64,000 nucleotides of DNA. Origin: Panagrolaimus kolymaensis. Its lineage: Eukaryota > Nematoda > Chromadorea > Rhabditida > Panagrolaimidae. The position numbers were made by a program, and so were the translations under genes. The notes beneath the pieces were generated by a model that did no database searches, had not been told where the DNA came from, and saw nothing but the letters and a program-made list of their open reading frames with translations. Shown here piece after piece: positions 58,993 to 64,000 of the stretch; position 1 is the first letter of the stretch; every line of letters begins with the position of its first letter. The stretch spans positions 1,860,001-1,924,000 of the forward strand of contig JAJQJQ010000017.1 of assembly GCA_028622995.1 (NCBI GenBank), written 5' to 3'.

Positions 58993-61900
58993 TCAGAAAC
59001 GAGGTATTGGTGGTTTAGCAGCAAGACGACTAAGTTGTTTCCACATAGTTAATCCATCTTGAAGAAGCAGAAGAGTATTTTCATTTACAGGAATTTCCAA
59101 ACTTTGCGCTGCAGATATCAATTCGGATATTTTTTCAATCATTTTTCCAGCACGATCTTCAGATAATGCTAAAAGTTAAAAAAATTAGAGTTTATTAATA
59201 AAATTAAGATGAACTTACTTAAAGCTTGTTCTTTAATGAATATTGCTCGACGAAGAACATCAAAGATAAAATCTTCATTGAAAGAGTTGTAAGCATATTT
59301 TAATAAATCTGCGACAAAGCCTGCGGAAATTTTCTTCAATTTGTCTCGAGTTGTTTTTTCTGCAGCACACAGAATCAAAATATCTTGAACATCTTCAGTG
59401 AGGTCTTCAATTCCTCTCATGATACCTCTTTCAAAAACCTTTTGAACTTCAGTTTGATGGATTTGAGTTTTTCTACCAAGGAAGTAACCAAGATGACCCA
59501 CGCATTCAATAATTCGATCAATTTCAATGAAGATCAATTCTCCATGGCGTTTTGAAAGAGTATCATTTTTAACACCATCGATCCATGCTTCCACTAAACG
59601 TCGAAGACAATTTGAGCGTTCAACAATCTAAAATTTTTTTTAAATATGAATGAAAGGTTCAAAAAGTCACGATTTTACCTGCTTTGGTATGTACTCAAGG
59701 CTAAGGTTGAGTATTTCAGGCATTATATAGCAAAGTTGTCCAGCTGTTGAAATAACATCAATATTGCCAAGAGAACGATAAAGACCAACAAGTGATAATG
59801 CTTTCTTTTGAAGGCTAGCTGCAGTCATAAAGTTGTCAGGAGCAATGAAAACTTCGAAATTCTTTCTAGCAGTTGCACAGGAATTTAACAACACTTCCAC
59901 TTGAGTTAACTTGTTGAGTTCTTCTACGTTATCAACAGCAGAATTGGCAGTTACAGCATAAAGTAAAGCATGTTGAAAGAAATCTTCTATAGGATTAGCA
60001 GGTTCGTTCGGCTTTTGAATGATATCAGCAATTACGGATTGACGAGAAGAGAATCCTTGACTAACTTCAGCAAAAGTTGATCGACGTTTACGAGCAGTTT
60101 CATGCAATGAATTCATGACAGCTGTTTGAACAAGAGAAGATCCGATTCCAGGACGTGCAGGTTTCCAGATATACCGAGTAGAATAAATGATTCTTTCAAT
60201 TTCTCCAACCATTTCTTGTTTACTTTTCTGACTTTGATAGATGTTGGAAACATAATTGAAAAGATCATTGAATCTAACATTGTCAATATCAGCGAACATT
60301 TCTAAAAACAAATAAATAATAAAGAAAAAAGAGCATAAAAAAAGGATCTTACTAGATTTCTGGTTGAAAAGTCTAACACATCCAGCGGAATGTACACGGA
60401 ACTTGTAATACTTTGATTTGCCAGTGGTTTCAAAGAAGCTATTCAGCATGTCAACTTTGCTTCGAAGATAAACTAGCGCGGCTTTTTCATCATCGGTTTC
60501 TTCTTTTTTCATAGCAGTTTCTTTGAAGATGGTAGTTTCGTGTATTACAGCAGCTTGGAAATTGCTTTGAACTTCTTGAGCGTCACAAATCATGCTTTCA
60601 ACATCATCACATTCTTTCTTTACACTTTGCTTCTCATGATCATTTGTAAGTTCAAGCTTCTTTTGGAGTTCAGCATACTGTGAACGCATAGTCTCAAGTT
60701 CTTGATGCAGGCTTTCACGAACTTCTTTTGTGTTTTTCTTTGTTTCTTCTAGCAATTGTTCATAAAGATGTTTCTTTTCTCTGAAAAAAAAATAACGATG
60801 TAAGAACGAAATCAAATTTAAATATAAAAACTTGCTTGTCAAAATTAGCTTGAATGTACTGTAGGTTTGCTCGATCAAAGTTAACAAACTTCCGAGGATC
60901 GCACGATTCATCAATGTAAATAGCACAGAATTTCCGACCAAGAAGTGATACTGTGTCTCCCTGAATAACAAAGATATTTAAGAAGAAAATGATAAACAAC
61001 TCACATGTTCAACAACTTGACAACTTCCAACAGCAAGAGTTTTACCATTAATGAAACCACCATCAGCTAAAGGTAAGACATTCCATTGACCATCCTTTAA
61101 AATAAATTCCACCAAATTGTTACCTTCCATGAGAGAGAGCTTAAGATTGTTAATAAGTGCAGTCCATTGGTTGAGAGAATCATCTTCAAAGAGTTCCAAA
61201 ACAGCAGGAGCTTGGATTTTCTCGATAAGAGCTGAATGACGTTTTAAATCTTCGATTTGAGCAGCCATCTCAGCAATTTTCTGTAGAAAGTATTCATTCT
61301 GCTCGCGCAAATGCGCAACACTTTCAGCTCCTTTTTCTTCATTGATAGTTGGCGCTTGAATGATTCTTGATGCTTTTGAAGTGAAGCGTAAGGTGTTCAA
61401 AGTTTCAGTATTGTAACGTTCAAGTGGAGAAACAGTAGCCAAAAGAGTTGTAACAGAATTTCCATCGAAACAATTCTTTAGCAAACGAGTTAAGACTGAA
61501 TCACGGTAATTGATAAAAGAAGCATTAGAAGCACGAGATTCGACCACACGTTGAAGAGCAAGAAGGGATTTATTGATAGAAATTGATTCCTAAAAAAACA
61601 CAAAATTATATTATCAATGCGAAAAGAAATCTTACACTCATGAGATGGTCACCAGAAGAATGTAGCCTTTCAGAACCAGCTAGATCAACGAAAAAGCATT
61701 TTGATACAATAGCACGACCATCAGAAAAATCTCTTTGAACTTTTATGCAGAAGATTGCGTGACTACGAGAAGAAAGTTCATTGACCAAAGTGGCAGCAGT
61801 AGCTCGTCTTGAAAGTCCCATACGACGCCAATGTTCTAAATCATTTTGGTCTTTAACACCGACTTCAGAAACGTTTTCAACATAAGAATCATCAGCTCCA

Positions 61901-62637
61901 CCACGAATGCGCAAAGGCTTACGAACAGTTGATAAAAGATCATATATCTAAAAACCAAAAATAAGAAAAAGTGAAATATCGCTTTTTTTTATTACCTTTT
62001 CTTGGTATATTTCATAGAAGCTGAGTGACACATAGACGTTGTTATCAAGACCATTTTTGCCGATTTGATGAAAGAGATCATGAGCAAAAATTGGAAGGAG
62101 ACCAGGACGGTTTTCAGCACCAGTGATACTATAAAGATAGCTTATGAAGAGAAAAAAACAAAGACACAAACATACCTATAAGTTTTTCCAGATCCTGTTT
62201 GACCATAGGCTAGTACACAGATATGATAACCAGCGAGACAATGTTCAACACCTTTGCCAATAACAGCTTTGTACGTATCATCTTGAGATGCACTTGGTGA
62301 CAAAGCCTTATCAAAAGAGAAAGCATTCTAAAAGATAATGAACATAAATAAATGGGTTAAAGAAAACAACAAAAAAACATACATGAGAATCAGTTTTGAA
62401 GATAACTCTATCTTTGCCTTCAGGATCTTGAGAGATTATAAAGTTGTTGCCATCACCATTGGTATCACCTCTGATGCGAAGAACGGTTTTAACACTTGCA
62501 TCAGGTTGTTGAAGACGATGATGAGCTGCTTTTGACGAACTTGAAGAAGCAGACCGAACTTTCCTAGTTGTAACAGGAGAGAAGTTTTCTTTAGCATCCA
62601 CGCTAGCGAACACTTGAGGAGAGCTGATACGAGACAT
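58993..62637 (-). CDS. Kinesin with FHA domain (kinesin-3/KIF14-like)
   Basis: Plus-end microtubule motor of about 1,080 residues. Start ATG 62637 (MSRISSPQVFASVDAKENFS), a Ser/Lys-rich head extension. Motor: VKTVLRIRGDTNGDGN, AFSFDKALSPSASQDDTYKA, P-loop YGQTGSGKTY, switch I NELSSRSHAIF, switch II VDLAGSERLHSSG, SINKSLLALQRVV, YRDSVLTRLLKNC, ETLNTLRFTSKASRI. FHA-like domain next (EFILKDGQWNVLPLADGGFI, HGDTVSLLGRKFCAIYI). Then a coiled coil (SLHQELETMRSQYAELQKKL) and a long helical tail ending MWKQLSRLAAKPPIPRF. Motor plus immediate FHA is the kinesin-3/KIF14 plan; no PH domain seen. The first strand lacks the usual RVRP. Introns about 50-65 nt. Confidence 0.85.
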
Positions 62638-62928
62638 TTGAAAGCGAAATGAAAAGTTGAAACCAATTTTGAAAATTGAAGATTGAAAAAAAGGGTTTTT
62701 TTGAAAGATGAAGAAAAGGTAAAAAAATAAAAGAAGCGAGACAAATTTTTTACTCTCGCTTCAATTTTCCATTGTCCCGCAAGTAAATTTTTTCTTTTCA
62801 AGATCTGATTTTACACGAATGAAAGTTTTTTTCAATGAAAATAAATTTTCATCAACTAGTTTTTTTTACATAAATTTTTGCTATAACCATTTATTCGCCT
62901 CCTCAATAATATTTTATTTTAAAAACAT

Positions 62929-64000
62929 TTTACATTATATACTTTAACATTATTATCTTTATTGCCACTTCCAACTACATATGGAAAATATGGCATTCCA
63001 TTGCATGCCGCACCATGTTCACCCTTTATATTCGCAGCAACAACGCCTCCAAAGAAGTTTGGATAATATTCTTTCATTCGCTAAATGTTCTTTGTTAAAG
63101 GACCCTGTTCATTTGATCTTTTTTTCAAACTCGCGTTTGATTATTCCCTCATGCCGCAATATTGCAGAGTCCGTAAAGTACAGTAATTTGACCGTAAAAT
63201 TACTGTACATTACGGTACTTTACGGGCTTTGCAATATTGCGGCATGAGGGAATAATCAAACGCGAGTTTGAAAAAAAGATCAAATGAACAGGGTCCTTTA
63301 ATAGTAAAACAAATTATCAAGATGTTTACCAAAATTGCAATTTCTGCTGCTTTTTGTGGGGTTGCGCCAGATCTCATTTTTTCGACAGCAAGAAAACTTT
63401 AATTTTTGTATTAGTTGTTAGTTCAAGAATATTTAAATATGTTTTTACCTTGGTAGAAACCGCATCATGATATCACCATCACCTGTTGCAGAAGCCCCAC
63501 CAGCACGATTATCAACATAACTCCCCGCTCCGGGGATCGGTGAATCACCTATCCTTCTAGAATATAAAGAGTTTTTTCAACTTTCGGAAATTTATTTTTT
63601 ACCCTGCAATTTTATTTCGAGCTCCATTGGTCGAAGTTCCAACGGACACATCAGCATTTTTATCGATAATTATTATTCCTATGGTATCATGACTTGTTTG
63701 ACTAAACGACTTGTCTTCTTCATTCTCTTTCATGCTTGTATTCTTTTGAGGTTTATACGGTCCACAGTTTTGTTTTGCATCTGGTAAAACATTCTAAAGA
63801 AGATTGCAATCAATAAGAAGGAAAATTTAAATGGTAGTAAAAACTTGCTCGCCAAAAATTAGGTTGACATTTTGTTTTTATCCAATCTTGATGCATTTTG
63901 GCTGACACATCAGTTTCTAAGGAATCTTTTTTGAATCCCATTTTTAAAGCAAATTCGGTGGCTTAAATTTTCAATCGTTAAGTTTTTTTAGGATAATAAT
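62929..64000 (-). CDS. AGA: Aspartylglucosaminidase (glycosylasparaginase), N-terminus outside window
   Basis: Lysosomal Ntn-hydrolase that cleaves the GlcNAc-Asn bond of glycoproteins. Visible exons begin with [20 protein letters not shown] near 63960 and include [12 protein letters not shown], the autocleavage site [12 protein letters not shown] (catalytic Thr), [59 protein letters not shown], and the last exon [20 protein letters not shown] then HGAACNGM, ending VYNVKCF at 62929. Human AGA has [31 protein letters not shown] and FGAVICANVTGSYGAAC. The last intron (about 63083-63329) holds a fold-back element. The signal peptide and first third lie beyond base 64000. Confidence 0.93.
63095..63301. 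mobile_element. TTAA-flanked fold-back MITE, family A copy 2
   Basis: 207 bp. TTAA-AGGACCCTGTTCATTTG at the left, CAAATGAACAGGGTCCT-TTAA at the right; arms of about 80-100 nt pair through TTCAAACTCGCGTTTGATTA and GCCGCAATATTGC, with an inner GTAAAGTACAGTAATTT inverted stretch. Shares ends with 5264-5398 (AGGACCCTG, TCATTTG, TTCAAACTCGCG) but has a different middle. Lies inside the last AGA intron. Confidence 0.88.

Noticed and set aside
1..64000. tRNA, rRNA, CRISPR arrays, bacterial operons
   Set aside because: No tRNA B-box/cloverleaf, rRNA core or regularly spaced repeats seen by eye; intron content shows eukaryotic DNA. A tRNAscan/Infernal run would settle this.

Overview
This window is compact, AT-rich metazoan nuclear DNA. 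Genes are on both strands, about 4-5 per 10 kb. Most introns are only 45-60 nt, with GT donors and acceptors of the form TTTTTAG or TTTTCAG. Many genes have such an acceptor directly before the start codon with no upstream exon, which is what spliced-leader trans-splicing looks like. Several same-strand genes follow each other at 150-370 bp, as in operons. With the short introns, a Fer/JAK-like SH2 pseudokinase, an RTE-clade retrotransposon and an F-box protein, this points to a nematode. A rotifer or another small-genome trans-splicing animal is not excluded. I cannot name the species.

Layout. 0-6 kb: ESS2 (cut by the left edge), TXNDC9 and a NEK9-type kinase with RCC1 repeats. 6.7-13.3 kb: ELMO/CED-12 followed by TANGO6. 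13.8-20.4 kb: an F-box protein and a TULP4/Tusp homologue. 21-29.9 kb: SCAMP, GALK2, a small amidated-neuropeptide precursor, UBE2F, eIF3i and a TMEM220-like protein. 31.3-39.1 kb: MAP2K5-like kinase, Elongator subunit ELP1, KRTCAP2 and TM2D3. 39.2-43.2 kb (minus): HINFP, MRPS27 and BORCS8 in transcription order. 44-47.3 kb: an unknown Ser/Pro-rich protein, an SH2-pseudokinase and a tiny membrane protein. 47.8-50.85 kb: an apparently intact RTE retrotransposon. 51-58.2 kb: EXOC8, a PWWP protein, an unknown protein and a syntaxin-7/12-type SNARE. 59-64 kb: a kinesin with an FHA domain and an aspartylglucosaminidase cut by the right edge.

Most genes are conserved housekeeping genes for splicing, translation, mitochondrial ribosomes, tRNA modification, vesicle traffic and glycan handling; neighbours do not form one pathway. 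The most interesting items are: (1) a 90-residue precursor at 25714-26283 with three copies of an RPLQF-Gly-dibasic unit, whose two introns both split the unit at the same codon; (2) three fold-back elements flanked by TTAA, two sharing termini and sitting in introns, one just upstream of UBE2F; (3) an SH2 protein whose kinase domain has lost every catalytic motif and whose reading frame needs a GC-AG intron; (4) the intact RTE copy with a 9-bp target duplication; (5) operon-like gene strings with trans-splice acceptors at start codons.
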